From: Auanema rhodensis
Taxonomy: Eukaryota; Nematoda; Chromadorea; Rhabditida; Rhabditidae
DNA: 64,000 nt
Assembly (NCBI GenBank): GCA_964057225.1
Contig: OZ059895.1
Coordinates: 12,152,001-12,216,000 of the forward strand
Direction of reading: 5' to 3'
The notes below the pieces were generated by a model that worked only from the letters and a program-made list of their open reading frames with translations, did not search any database and was not told where the DNA came from. Positions 32,051 to 47,109 of this stretch are shown here, in pieces; positions within the stretch are counted from its first letter, which is position 1, and each line of letters opens with the position of its first letter. Made by a program: the position numbers and the translations under genes.

Positions 32051-35000
32051 TTTCAATTTTTTTTAACGATCATACCACGTTGAAAGTACGCCATGCAGCT
32101 GATTTTCAATTTTTTCTCTTCCGTAACAAATGTTTTCAATTTTCCAGCAGTTTTACTTAGATAGCTCAACCCAAGGCATCAAAAAATCTTCAATCTTATT
32201 TCTATATTACAGTTACAAACCAGTAGTTTATGAACCTTAATCTTAACTTTACTGTTTCTATCTATTTCCTATTAAAACAAACGTTGTTTAAACACTATAG
32301 AACTGTGAAACCTTTTTAATTTATTGTATTTGGAGCTCATAAGATTCAATATCATCGAGGGATTTAGATGTAACGTAGAAAATTACATAACTAACATGAA
32401 ATTGGAAAAAAAACAATAACGAGGATAAGTATGTAAATCATTGAATATCAGATATTTCCGCTTACGACCATACCACGTTGAAAGAACGCCATGCAGCTGA
32501 TTTTCAATTTTATCTCTTCCGTAACAAATGTTTTTAATTTTCCAGCAGTTTTACTTAGATAGCTCAACCCAAGGCATCAAAATATCTTCAATCTTATTTC
32601 TATATTACAGTTATAAACCAGTAGTTTATGAACCTTAATCTTAACTTTACTGTTTCTATCTATTTCCTATTGAAACAAACAATGTTTTAACACTATACAA
32701 CTGTGAAACCTTTTTAATTTATTGTATTTGGAGCTCATAAGATTCAATATCATCGAGGGATTTAGATGTAACGTAGAAAATTACATAACTAACATGAAAT
32801 TGGAAAAAAAACAATAACGAGGATAAGTATGTAAATCATTGAATATCAGATATTTCCGCTTACGACCATACCACGTTGAAAATACGCCATGCAGCTGATT
32901 TTCAATTTTATCTCTTCCGTAACAAATGTTTTCAATTTTCCAGCAGTTTTACTTAGATAGCTCAACCCAACGCATCAAAATATCTTCAATCTTATTTCTT
33001 TATTACAGTTAAAAACCAGTAGTTTATGAACCTTCATCTTAACTTCACTGTTTCTATCTATTTCCTATTAAAACAAACGTTGTTTAAACACTATAGAACT
33101 GTGAAACCTTTTTTAATTTATTGTATTTGGAGCTCATAAGATTTGATATCATCGAGGAATTTAGATGTAACGTAGAAAATTACATAACTAACATGAAATT
33201 GGGAAAAAAACAATAACGAGGATAAGTATGTAAATCATTGAATATCAGATATTTCCGCTTACGACCATACCACGTTGAAAGTACGCCATGCAGCTGATTT
33301 TCAATTTTATCTCTTCCGTAACAAATGTTTTTAATTTTCCAGCAGTTTTACTTAGATAGCTAAACCGAAGGCATCAAAATATCTTCAATCCTATTTCTAT
33401 ATTACATTTATAAACCAGTAGTTCATGAACCTTCATCTTAACTTTACTGTTTCTATCTATTTCCTATTGAAACAAACAATGTTTTAACACTATACAACTG
33501 TGAAACCTTTTTTAATTTATTGTATTTGGAGCTCATAAGATTTGATATCATCGAGGGATTTAGATGTAACGTAGAAAATTACATAACTAACATGAAATTG
33601 GAAAAAAAACAATAACGAGGATAAGTATGTAAATTATTGAATATCAGATATTTCCGCTTACGACCATACCACGTTGAAAGTACGCCATGCAGCTGATTTT
33701 CAATTTTATCTCTTCCGTAACAAATGTTTTTAATTTTCCAGCAGTTTTACTTAGATAGCTCAACCCAAGGCATCAAAATATCTTCAATCTTATTTCTATA
33801 TTACAGTTATAAACCAGTAGTTTATGAACCTTAATCTTAACTTTACTGTTTCTATCTATTTCCTATTGAAACAAACAATGTTTTAACGCTATACAACTGT
33901 GAAACCTTTTTTAATTTATTGTATTTGGAGCTCATAAGATTCAATATCATCGAGGGATTTAGATGTAACGTAGAAAATTACATAACTAACATGAAATTGG
34001 AAAAAAAACAATAACGAGGATAAGTATGTAAATCATTGAATATCAGATATTTCCGCTTACGACCATACCACGTTGAAAGTACGCCATGCAGCTGATTTTC
34101 AATTTTATCTCTTCCGTAACAAATGTTTTCAATTTTCCAGCAGTTTTACTTAGATAGCTCAACCCAACGCATCAAAATATCTTCAATCTTATTTCTTTAT
34201 TACAGTTAAAAACCAGTAGTTTATGAACCTTCATCTTAACTTCACTGTTTCTATCTATTTCCTATTAAAACAAACGTTGTTTAAACACTATAGAACTGTG
34301 AAACCTTTTTTAATTTATTGTATTTGGAGCTCATAAGATTTGATATCATCGAGGGATTTAGATGTAACGTAGAAAATTACATAACTAACATGAAATTGGA
34401 AAAAAAAAAATAACGAGGATAAGTATGTAAATCATTGAATATCAGATATTTCCGCTTACGACCATACCACGTTGAAAGTACGCCATGCAGCTGATTTTCA
34501 ATTTTATCTCTTCCGTAACAAATGTTTTTAATTTTCCAGCAGTTTTACTTAGATAGCTAAACCGAAGGCATCAAAATATCTTCAATCCTATTTCTATATT
34601 ACATTTATAAACCAGTAGTTCATGAACCTTCATCTTAACTTTACTGTTTCTATCTATTTCCTATTGAAACAAACAATGTTTTAACACTATACAACTGTGA
34701 AACCTTTTTTAATTTATTGTATTTGGAGCTCATAAGATTTGATATCATCGAGGGATTTAGATGTAACGTAGAAAATTACATAACTAACATGAAATTGGAA
34801 AAAAAACAATAACGAGGATAAGTATGTAAATCATTGAATATCAGATATTTCCGCTTACGACCATACCACGTTGAAAGTACGCCATGCAGCTGATTTTCAA
34901 TTTTATCTCTTCCGTAACAAATGTTTTTAATTTTCCAGCAGTTTTACTTAGATAGCTCAACCCAAGGCATCAAAAAATCTTCAATCTTATTTCTATATTA

Positions 35001-35250
35001 CAGTTATAAACCAGTAGTTTATGAACCTTAATCTTAACTTTACTGTTTCTATCTATTTCCTATTAAAACAAACGTTGTTTAAACACTATACAACTGTGAA
35101 ACCTTTTTTAATTTATTGTATTTGGAGCTCATAAGATTTGATATCATCGAGGGATTTAGATGTTACGTAGAAAATTACATAACTAACATGAAATTGGAAA
35201 AAAACAATAACGAGGATAAGTATGTAAATCATTGAATATCAGGTATTTTC

Positions 35251-35369
35251 GCTTACGACCATACCACGTTGAAAGTACGCCATCCCGTCCGATCTGGCAA
35301 GTCAAGCAACGTTGGGCCCTGTTAGTACTTGGATCGGAGACGGTTTGGGAATCCCGGGTGCCGTAAGCT
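35251..35369 (+). rRNA. 5S rRNA gene, T70 class
   Basis: 119 nt; G70T and C94T. Confidence 0.94.
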
Positions 35370-36178
35370 TTTCAAATTTTTTTAACGATCATGCCACGTT
35401 GAAAGTACGCCATGCAGCTGATTTTCAATTTTATCTCTTCCGTAACAAATGTTTTTAATTTTCCAGCAGTTTTACTTAGATAGCTCAACCCAACGCATCA
35501 AAATATCTTCAATCTTATTTCTATATTACATTTATAAACCAGTAGTTCATGAACCTTCATCTTAACTTTACTGTTTCTATCTATTTCCTATTGAAACAAA
35601 CAATGTTTTAACACTATACAACTGTGAAACCTTTTTTAATTTATTGTATTTGGAGCTCATAAGATTTGATATCATCGAGGGATTTAGATGTAACGTAGAA
35701 AATTACATAACTAACATGAAATTGGAAAAAAAAACAATAACGAGGATAAGTATGTAAATCATTGAATATCAGATATTTCCGCTTACGACCATACCACGTT
35801 GAAAGTACGCCATGCAGCTGATTTTCAATTTTATCTCTTCCGTAACAAATGTTTTTAATTTTCCAGCAGTTTTACTTAGATAGCTCAACCCAAGGCATCA
35901 AAAAATCTTCAATCTTATTTCTATATTACAGTTATAAACCAGTAGTTTATGAACCTTAATCTTAACTTTACTGTTTCTATCTATTTCCTATTAAAACAAA
36001 CGTTGTTTAAACACTATACAACTGTGAAACCTTTTTTAATTTATTGTATTTGGAGCTCATAAGATTTGATATCATCGAGGGATTTAGATGTTACGTAGAA
36101 AATTACATAACTAACATGAAATTGGAAAAAAACAATAACGAGGATAAGTATGTAAATCATTGAATATCAGGTATTTTC

Positions 36179-36297
36179 GCTTACGACCATACCACGTTGA
36201 AAGTACGCCATCCCGTCCGATCTGGCAAGTCAAGCAACGTTGGGCCCTGTTAGTACTTGGATCGGAGACGGCTTGGGAATCCCGGGTGCCGTAAGCT
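36179..36297 (+). rRNA. 5S rRNA gene, T70 class
   Basis: 119 nt; G70T. Confidence 0.95.
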
Positions 36298-37106
36298 TTT
36301 CAAATTTTTTTAACGATCATGCCACGTTGAAAGAACGCCATGCAGCTGATTTTCAATTTTATCTCTTCCGTAACAAATGTTTTTAATTTTCCAGCAGTTT
36401 TACTTAGATAGCTCAACCCAAGGCATCAAAATATCTTCAATCTTATTTCTATATTACAGTTATAAACCAGTAGTTTATGAACCTTAATCTTAACTTTACT
36501 GTTTCTTTCTATTTCCTATTGAAACAAACAATGTTTTAACACTATACAACTGTGAAACCTTTTTTAATTTATTGTGTTTGGAGCTCATAAGATTCAATAT
36601 CATCGAGGGATTTAGATGTAACGTAGAAAATTACATAACTAACATGAAATTGGAAAAAAAACAATAACGAGGATAAGTATGTAAATCATTGAATATCAGA
36701 TATTTCCGCTTACGACCATACCACGTTGAAAGTACGCCATGCAGCTGATTTTCAATTTTATCTCTTCCGTAACAAATGTTTTCAATTTTCCAGCAGTTTT
36801 ACTTAGATAGCTCAACCCAACGCATCAAAATATCTTCAATCTTATTTCTTTATTACAGTTAAAAACCAGTAGTTTATGAACCTTAATCTTAACTTTACTG
36901 TTTCTATCTATTTCCTATTAAAACAAACGTTGTTTAAACACTATAGAACTGTGAAACCTTTTTTAATTTATTGTATTTGGAGCTCATAAGATTTGATATC
37001 ATCGAGGGATTTAGATGTTACGTAGAAAATTACATAACTAACATGAAATTGGAAAAAAAACAATAACGAGGATAAGTATGTAAATCATTGAATATCAGGT
37101 ATTTTC

Positions 37107-37225
37107 GCTTACGACCATACCACGTTGAAAGTACGCCATCCCGTCCGATCTGGCAAGTCAAGCAACGTTGGACCCTGTTAGTACTTGGATCGGAGACGGC
37201 TTGGGAATCCCGGGTGCCGTAAGCT
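37107..37225 (+). rRNA. 5S rRNA gene, T70 class
   Basis: 119 nt; G66A and G70T. The G66A destroys the GGGCC target pentamer. Confidence 0.94.
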
Positions 37226-40027
37226 TTTCAAATTTTTTTAACGATCATGCCACGTTGAAAGAACGCCATGCAGCTGATTTTCAATTTTATCTCTTCCGTA
37301 ACAAATGTTTTTAATTTTCCAGCAGTTTTACTTAGATAGCTCAACCCAAGGCATCAAAATATCTTCAATCTTATTTCTATATTACAGTTATAAACCAGTA
37401 GTTTATGAACCTTAATCTTAACTTTACTGTTTCTATCTATTTCCTATTGAAACAAACAATGTTTTAACACTATACAACTGTGAAACCTTTTTTAATTTAT
37501 TGTATTTGGAGCTCATAAGATTCAATATCATCGAGGGATTTAGATGTAACGTAGAAAATTACATAACTAACATGAAATTGGAAAAAAAACAATAACGAGG
37601 ATAAGTATGTAAATCATTGAATATCAGATATTTCCGCTTACGACCATACCACGTTGAAAATACGCCATGCAGCTGATTTTCAATTTTATCTCTTCCGTAA
37701 CAAATGTTTTCAATTTTCCAGCAGTTTTACTTAGATAGCTCAACCCAACGCATCAAAATATCTTCAATCTTATTTCTTTATTACAGTTAAAAACCAGTAG
37801 TTTATGAACCTTCATCTTAACTTCACTGTTTCTATCTATTTCCTATTAAAACAAACGTTGTTTAAACACTATAGAACTGTGAAACCTTTTTTAATTTATT
37901 GTATTTGGAGCTCATAAGATTTGATATCATCGAGGAATTTAGATGTAACGTAGAAAATTACATAACTAACATGAAATTGGGAAAAAAACAATAACGAGGA
38001 TAAGTATGTAAATCATTGAATATCAGATATTTCCGCTTACGACCATACCACGTTGAAAGTACGCCATGCAGCTGATTTTCAATTTTATCTCTTCCGTAAC
38101 AAATGTTTTTAATTTTCCAGCAGTTTTACTTAGATAGCTAAACCGAAGGCATCAAAATATCTTCAATCCTATTTCTATATTACATTTATAAACCAGTAGT
38201 TCATGAACCTTCATCTTAACTTTACTGTTTCTATCTATTTCCTATTGAAACAAACAATGTTTTAACACTATACAACTGTGAAACCTTTTTTAATTTATTG
38301 TATTTGGAGCTCATAAGATTTGATATCATCGAGGGATTTAGATGTAACGTAGAAAATTACATAACTAACATGAAATTGGAAAAAAAACAATAACGAGGAT
38401 AAGTATGTAAATCATTGAATATCAGATATTTCCGCTTACGACCATACCACGTTGAAAGTACGCCATGCAGCTGATTTTCAATTTTATCTCTTCCGTAACA
38501 AATGTTTTTAATTTTCCAGCAGTTTTACTTAGATAGCTCAACCCAAGGCATCAAAATATCTTCAATCTTATTTCTATATTACAGTTATAAACCAGTAGTT
38601 TATGAACCTTAATCTTAACTTTACTGTTTCTATCTATTTCCTATTGAAACAAACAATGTTTTAACGCTATACAACTGTGAAACCTTTTTTAATTTATTGT
38701 ATTTGGAGCTCATAAGATTCAATATCATCGAGGGATTTAGATGTAACGTAGAAAATTACATAACTAACATGAAATTGGAAAAAAAACAATAACGAGGATA
38801 AGTATGTAAATCATTGAATATCAGATATTTCCGCTTACGACCATACCACGTTGAAAGTACGCCATGCAGCTGATTTTCAATTTTATCTCTTCCGTAACAA
38901 ATGTTTTCAATTTTCCAGCAGTTTTACTTAGATAGCTCAACCCAACGCATCAAAATATCTTCAATCTTATTTCTTTATTACAGTTAAAAACCAGTAGTTT
39001 ATGAACCTTCATCTTAACTTCACTGTTTCTATCTATTTCCTATTAAAACAAACGTTGTTTAAACACTATAGAACTGTGAAACCTTTTTTAATTTATTGTA
39101 TTTGGAGCTCATAAGATTTGATATCATCGAGGGATTTAGATGTAACGTAGAAAATTACATAACTAACATGAAATTGGAAAAAAAAAATAACGAGGATAAG
39201 TATGTAAATCATTGAATATCAGATATTTCCGCTTACGACCATACCACGTTGAAAGTACGCCATGCAGCTGATTTTCAATTTTATCTCTTCCGTAACAAAT
39301 GTTTTTAATTTTCCAGCAGTTTTACTTAGATAGCTAAACCGAAGGCATCAAAATATCTTCAATCCTATTTCTATATTACATTTATAAACCAGTAGTTCAT
39401 GAACCTTCATCTTAACTTTACTGTTTCTATCTATTTCCTATTGAAACAAACAATGTTTTAACACTATACAACTGTGAAACCTTTTTTAATTTATTGTATT
39501 TGGAGCTCATAAGATTTGATATCATCGAGGGATTTAGATGTAACGTAGAAAATTACATAACTAACATGAAATTGGAAAAAAAACAATAACGAGGATAAGT
39601 ATGTAAATCATTGAATATCAGATATTTCCGCTTACGACCATACCACGTTGAAAGTACGCCATGCAGCTGATTTTCAATTTTATCTCTTCCGTAACAAATG
39701 TTTTTAATTTTCCAGCAGTTTTACTTAGATAGCTCAACCCAAGGCATCAAAAAATCTTCAATCTTATTTCTATATTACAGTTATAAACCAGTAGTTTATG
39801 AACCTTAATCTTAACTTTACTGTTTCTATCTATTTCCTATTAAAACAAACGTTGTTTAAACACTATACAACTGTGAAACCTTTTTTAATTTATTGTATTT
39901 GGAGCTCATAAGATTTGATATCATCGAGGGATTTAGATGTTACGTAGAAAATTACATAACTAACATGAAATTGGAAAAAAACAATAACGAGGATAAGTAT
40001 GTAAATCATTGAATATCAGGTATTTTC

Positions 40028-40146
40028 GCTTACGACCATACCACGTTGAAAGTACGCCATCCCGTCCGATCTGGCAAGTCAAGCAACGTTGGGCCCTGTT
40101 AGTACTTGGATCGGAGACGGCTTGGGAATCCCGGGTGCCGTAAGCT
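40028..40146 (+). rRNA. 5S rRNA gene, T70 class
   Basis: 119 nt; G70T. Confidence 0.95.
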
Positions 40147-40956
40147 TTTCAAATTTTTTTAACGATCATGCCACGTTGAAAGAACGCCATGCAGCTGATT
40201 TTCAATTTTATCTCTTCCGTAACAAATGTTTTTAATTTTCCAGCAGTTTTACTTAGATAGCTCAACCCAAGGCATCAAAATATCTTCAATCTTATTTCTA
40301 TATTACAGTTATAAACCAGTAGTTTATGAACCTTAATCTTAACTTTACTGTTTCTTTCTATTTCCTATTGAAACAAACAATGTTTTAACACTATACAACT
40401 GTGAAACCTTTTTTAATTTATTGTGTTTGGAGCTCATAAGATTCAATATCATCGAGGGATTTAGATGTAACGTAGAAAATTACATAACTAACATGAAATT
40501 GGAAAAAAAACAATAACGAGGATAAGTATGTAAATCATTGAATATCAGATATTTCCGCTTACGACCATACCACGTTGAAAGTACGCCATGCAGCTGATTT
40601 TCAATTTTATCTCTTCCGTAACAAATGTTTTCAATTTTCCAGCAGTTTTACTTAGATAGCTCAACCCAACGCATCAAAATATCTTCAATCTTATTTCTTT
40701 ATTACAGTTAAAAACCAGTAGTTTATGAACCTTCATCTTAACTTCACTGTTTCTATCTATTTCCTATTAAAACAAACGTTGTTTAAACACTATAGAACTG
40801 TGAAACCTTTTTTAATTTATTGTATTTGGAGCTCATAAGATTCAATATCATCGAGGGATTTAGATGTAACATAGAAAATTACATAACTAACATGAAATTG
40901 GAAAAAAAAACAATAACGAGGATAAGTATGTAAATCATTGAATATCAGATATTTTC

Positions 40957-41076
40957 GCTTACGACCATACCACGTTGAAAGTACGCCATCCCGTCCGATC
41001 TGGCAAGTCAAGCAACGTTTGGGCCCGGTCAGTACTTGGATCGGAGACGGCTTGGGAATCCCGGGTGCCGTAAGCT
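40957..41076 (+). rRNA. 5S rRNA gene, extra T and C73
   Basis: 120 nt: an extra T after nt 63 (CGTTTGGG) and T73C. Haplotype shared with 45338, 47920 and 50104. Confidence 0.85.
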
Positions 41077-41885
41077 TTTCAAATTTTTTTAACGATCATG
41101 CCACGTTGAAAGAACGCCATGCAGCTGATTTTCAATTTTATCTCTTCCGTAACAAATGTTTTTAATTTTCCAGCAGTTTTACTTAGATAGCTCAACCCAA
41201 GGCATCAAAATATCTTCAATCTTATTTCTATATTACAGTTATAAACCAGTAGTTTATGAACCTTAATCTTAACTTTACTGTTTCTTTCTATTTCCTATTG
41301 AAACAAACAATGTTTTAACACTATACAACTGTGAAACCTTTTTTAATTTATTGTGTTTGGAGCTCATAAGATTCAATATCATCGAGGGATTTAGATGTAA
41401 CGTAGAAAATTACATAACTAACATGAAATTGGAAAAAAAACAATAACGAGGATAAGTATGTAAATCATTGAATATCAGATATTTCCGCTTACGACCATAC
41501 CACGTTGAAAGTACGCCATGCAGCTGATTTTCAATTTTATCTCTTCCGTAACAAATGTTTTCAATTTTCCAGCAGTTTTACTTAGATAGCTCAACCCAAC
41601 GCATCAAAATATCTTCAATCTTATTTCTTTATTACAGTTAAAAACCAGTAGTTTATGAACCTTAATCTTAACTTTACTGTTTCTATCTATTTCCTATTAA
41701 AACAAACGTTGTTTAAACACTATAGAACTGTGAAACCTTTTTTAATTTATTGTATTTGGAGCTCATAAGATTTGATATCATCGAGGGATTTAGATGTTAC
41801 GTAGAAAATTACATAACTAACATGAAATTGGAAAAAAAACAATAACGAGGATAAGTATGTAAATCATTGAATATCAGGTATTTTC

Positions 41886-42004
41886 GCTTACGACCATACC
41901 ACGTTGAAAGTACGCCATCCCGTCCGATCTGGCAAGTCAAGCAACGTTGGACCCTGTTAGTACTTGGATCGGAGACGGCTTGGGAATCCCGGGTGCCGTA
42001 AGCT
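41886..42004 (+). rRNA. 5S rRNA gene, T70 class
   Basis: 119 nt; G66A and G70T, same as 37107 one higher-order repeat earlier. Confidence 0.94.
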
Positions 42005-44408
42005 TTTCAAATTTTTTTAACGATCATGCCACGTTGAAAGAACGCCATGCAGCTGATTTTCAATTTTATCTCTTCCGTAACAAATGTTTTTAATTTTCCA
42101 GCAGTTTTACTTAGATAGCTCAACCCAAGGCATCAAAATATCTTCAATCTTATTTCTATATTACAGTTATAAACCAGTAGTTTATGAACCTTAATCTTAA
42201 CTTTACTGTTTCTATCTATTTCCTATTGAAACAAACAATGTTTTAACACTATACAACTGTGAAACCTTTTTTAATTTATTGTATTTGGAGCTCATAAGAT
42301 TCAATATCATCGAGGGATTTAGATGTAACGTAGAAAATTACATAACTAACATGAAATTGGAAAAAAAACAATAACGAGGATAAGTATGTAAATCATTGAA
42401 TATCAGATATTTCCGCTTACGACCATACCACGTTGAAAATACGCCATGCAGCTGATTTTCAATTTTATCTCTTCCGTAACAAATGTTTTCAATTTTCCAG
42501 CAGTTTTACTTAGATAGCTCAACCCAACGCATCAAAATATCTTCAATCTTATTTCTTTATTACAGTTAAAAACCAGTAGTTTATGAACCTTCATCTTAAC
42601 TTCACTGTTTCTATCTATTTCCTATTAAAACAAACGTTGTTTAAACACTATAGAACTGTGAAACCTTTTTTAATTTATTGTATTTGGAGCTCATAAGATT
42701 TGATATCATCGAGGAATTTAGATGTAACGTAGAAAATTACATAACTAACATGAAATTGGGAAAAAAACAATAACGAGGATAAGTATGTAAATCATTGAAT
42801 ATCAGATATTTCCGCTTACGACCATACCACGTTGAAAGTACGCCATGCAGCTGATTTTCAATTTTATCTCTTCCGTAACAAATGTTTTTAATTTTCCAGC
42901 AGTTTTACTTAGATAGCTAAACCGAAGGCATCAAAATATCTTCAATCCTATTTCTATATTACATTTATAAACCAGTAGTTCATGAACCTTCATCTTAACT
43001 TTACTGTTTCTATCTATTTCCTATTGAAACAAACAATGTTTTAACACTATACAACTGTGAAACCTTTTTTAATTTATTGTATTTGGAGCTCATAAGATTT
43101 GATATCATCGAGGGATTTAGATGTAACGTAGAAAATTACATAACTAACATGAAATTGGAAAAAAAACAATAACGAGGATAAGTATGTAAATCATTGAATA
43201 TCAGATATTTCCGCTTACGACCATACCACGTTGAAAGTACGCCATGCAGCTGATTTTCAATTTTATCTCTTCCGTAACAAATGTTTTTAATTTTCCAGCA
43301 GTTTTACTTAGATAGCTCAACCCAAGGCATCAAAATATCTTCAATCTTATTTCTATATTACAGTTATAAACCAGTAGTTTATGAACCTTAATCTTAACTT
43401 TACTGTTTCTATCTATTTCCTATTGAAACAAACAATGTTTTAACGCTATACAACTGTGAAACCTTTTTTAATTTATTGTATTTGGAGCTCATAAGATTCA
43501 ATATCATCGAGGGATTTAGATGTAACGTAGAAAATTACATAACTAACATGAAATTGGAAAAAAAACAATAACGAGGATAAGTATGTAAATCATTGAATAT
43601 CAGATATTTCCGCTTACGACCATACCACGTTGAAAGTACGCCATGCAGCTGATTTTCAATTTTATCTCTTCCGTAACAAATGTTTTTAATTTTCCAGCAG
43701 TTTTACTTAGATAGCTAAACCGAAGGCATCAAAATATCTTCAATCCTATTTCTATATTACATTTATAAACCAGTAGTTCATGAACCTTCATCTTAACTTT
43801 ACTGTTTCTATCTATTTCCTATTGAAACAAACAATGTTTTAACACTATACAACTGTGAAACCTTTTTTAATTTATTGTATTTGGAGCTCATAAGATTTGA
43901 TATCATCGAGGGATTTAGATGTAACGTAGAAAATTACATAACTAACATGAAATTGGAAAAAAAACAATAACGAGGATAAGTATGTAAATCATTGAATATC
44001 AGATATTTCCGCTTACGACCATACCACGTTGAAAGTACGCCATGCAGCTGATTTTCAATTTTATCTCTTCCGTAACAAATGTTTTTAATTTTCCAGCAGT
44101 TTTACTTAGATAGCTCAACCCAAGGCATCAAAAAATCTTCAATCTTATTTCTATATTACAGTTATAAACCAGTAGTTTATGAACCTTAATCTTAACTTTA
44201 CTGTTTCTATCTATTTCCTATTAAAACAAACGTTGTTTAAACACTATACAACTGTGAAACCTTTTTTAATTTATTGTATTTGGAGCTCATAAGATTTGAT
44301 ATCATCGAGGGATTTAGATGTTACGTAGAAAATTACATAACTAACATGAAATTGGAAAAAAACAATAACGAGGATAAGTATGTAAATCATTGAATATCAG
44401 GTATTTTC

Positions 44409-44527
44409 GCTTACGACCATACCACGTTGAAAGTACGCCATCCCGTCCGATCTGGCAAGTCAAGCAACGTTGGGCCCTGTTAGTACTTGGATCGGAGACG
44501 GCTTGGGAATCCCGGGTGCCGTAAGCT
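44409..44527 (+). rRNA. 5S rRNA gene, T70 class
   Basis: 119 nt; G70T. Confidence 0.95.
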
Positions 44528-45337
44528 TTTCAAATTTTTTTAACGATCATGCCACGTTGAAAGAACGCCATGCAGCTGATTTTCAATTTTATCTCTTCCG
44601 TAACAAATGTTTTTAATTTTCCAGCAGTTTTACTTAGATAGCTCAACCCAAGGCATCAAAATATCTTCAATCTTATTTCTATATTACAGTTATAAACCAG
44701 TAGTTTATGAACCTTAATCTTAACTTTACTGTTTCTTTCTATTTCCTATTGAAACAAACAATGTTTTAACACTATACAACTGTGAAACCTTTTTTAATTT
44801 ATTGTGTTTGGAGCTCATAAGATTCAATATCATCGAGGGATTTAGATGTAACGTAGAAAATTACATAACTAACATGAAATTGGAAAAAAAACAATAACGA
44901 GGATAAGTATGTAAATCATTGAATATCAGATATTTCCGCTTACGACCATACCACGTTGAAAGTACGCCATGCAGCTGATTTTCAATTTTATCTCTTCCGT
45001 AACAAATGTTTTCAATTTTCCAGCAGTTTTACTTAGATAGCTCAACCCAACGCATCAAAATATCTTCAATCTTATTTCTTTATTACAGTTAAAAACCAGT
45101 AGTTTATGAACCTTCATCTTAACTTCACTGTTTCTATCTATTTCCTATTAAAACAAACGTTGTTTAAACACTATAGAACTGTGAAACCTTTTTTAATTTA
45201 TTGTATTTGGAGCTCATAAGATTCAATATCATCGAGGGATTTAGATGTAACATAGAAAATTACATAACTAACATGAAATTGGAAAAAAAAACAATAACGA
45301 GGATAAGTATGTAAATCATTGAATATCAGATATTTTC

Positions 45338-45457
45338 GCTTACGACCATACCACGTTGAAAGTACGCCATCCCGTCCGATCTGGCAAGTCAAGCAACGTT
45401 TGGGCCCGGTCAGTACTTGGATCGGAGACGGCTTGGGAATCCCGGGTGCCGTAAGCT
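45338..45457 (+). rRNA. 5S rRNA gene, extra T and C73
   Basis: 120 nt; extra T and T73C. Its spacer carries the ~73-bp deletion. Confidence 0.85.
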
Positions 45458-46990
45458 TTTCAATTTTTTTTAACGATCATACCACGTTGAGAGTACGCCA
45501 TGCAGCTGATTTTCAATTTTATCTCTTCCGTAACAAATGTTTTTAATTTTCCAGCAGTTTTACTTAGATAGCTCAACCCAAGGCATCAAAATATCTTCAA
45601 TCTTATTTCTATATTACAGTTATAAACCAGTAGTTTATGAACCTTAATCTTAACTTTACTGTTTCTATCTATTTCCTATTAAAACAAACGTTGTTTAAAC
45701 ACTATACAACTGTGAAACCTTTTTTAATTTATTTTAATTGGAAAAAAAACAATAACGAGGATAAGTATGTAAATCATTGAATATCAGGTATTTTCGCTTA
45801 CGACCATACCACGTTGAAAGTACGCCATGCAGCTGATTTTCAATTTTATCTCTTCCGTAACAAATGTTTTCAATTTTCCAGCAGTTTTACTTAGATAGCT
45901 CAACCCAAGGCATCAAAATATCTTCAATCTTATTTCTTTATTACAGTTAAAAACCAGTAGTTTATGAACCTTCATCTTAACTTCACTGTTTCTATCTATT
46001 TCCTATTAAAACAAACGTTGTTTAAACACTATACAACTGTGAAACCTTTTTCAATTTATTGTATTTGGAGCTCATAAGATTCAATATCATCGAGGGATTT
46101 AGATGTAACGTGGAAAATTACATAACTAACATGAAATTGGAAAAAAACAATAACGAGGATAAGTATGTAAATCATTGAATATCAGATATTTCCGCTTACG
46201 ACCATACCACGTTGAAAGTACGCCATGCAGCTGATTTTCAATTTTATCTCTTCCGTAACAAATGTTTTTAATTTTCCAGCAGTTTTACTTAGATAGCTCA
46301 ACCCAAGGCATCAAAATATCTTCAATCTTATTTCTATATTACAGTTATAAACCAGTAGTTTATGAACCTTAATCTTAACTTTACTGTTTCTATCTATTTC
46401 CTATTGAAACAAACAATGTTTTAACGCTATACAACTGTGAAACCTTTTTTAATTTATTGTATTTGGAGCTCATAAGATTCAATATCATCGAGGGATTTAG
46501 ATGTAACGTAGAAAATTACATAACTAACATGAAATTGGAAAAAAAACAATAACGAGGATAAGTATGTAAATCATTGAATATCAGATATTTCCGCTTACGA
46601 CCATACCACGTTGAAAGTACGCCATGCAGCTGATTTTCAATTTTATCTCTTCCGTAACAAATGTTTTCAATTTTCCAGCAGTTTTACTTAGATAGCTCAA
46701 CCCAACGCATCAAAATATCTTCAATCTTATTTCTTTATTACAGTTAAAAACCAGTAGTTTATGAACCTTCATCTTAACTTCACTGTTTCTATCTATTTCC
46801 TATTAAAACAAACGTTGTTTAAACACTATAGAACTGTGAAACCTTTTTTAATTTATTGTATTTGGAGCTCATAAGATTTGATATCATCGAGGGATTTAGA
46901 TGTAACGTAGAAAATTACATAACTAACATGAAATTGGAAAAAAAAAATAACGAGGATAAGTATGTAAATCATTGAATATCAGGTATTTTC

Positions 46991-47109
46991 GCTTACGACC
47001 ATACCACGTTGAAAGTACGCCATCCCGTCCGATCTGGCAAGTCAAGCAACGTTGGGCCCTGTTAGTACTTGGATCGGAGACGGCTTGGGAATCCCGGGTG
47101 CCGTAAGCT
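46991..47109 (+). rRNA. 5S rRNA gene, T70 class
   Basis: 119 nt; G70T. Confidence 0.95.
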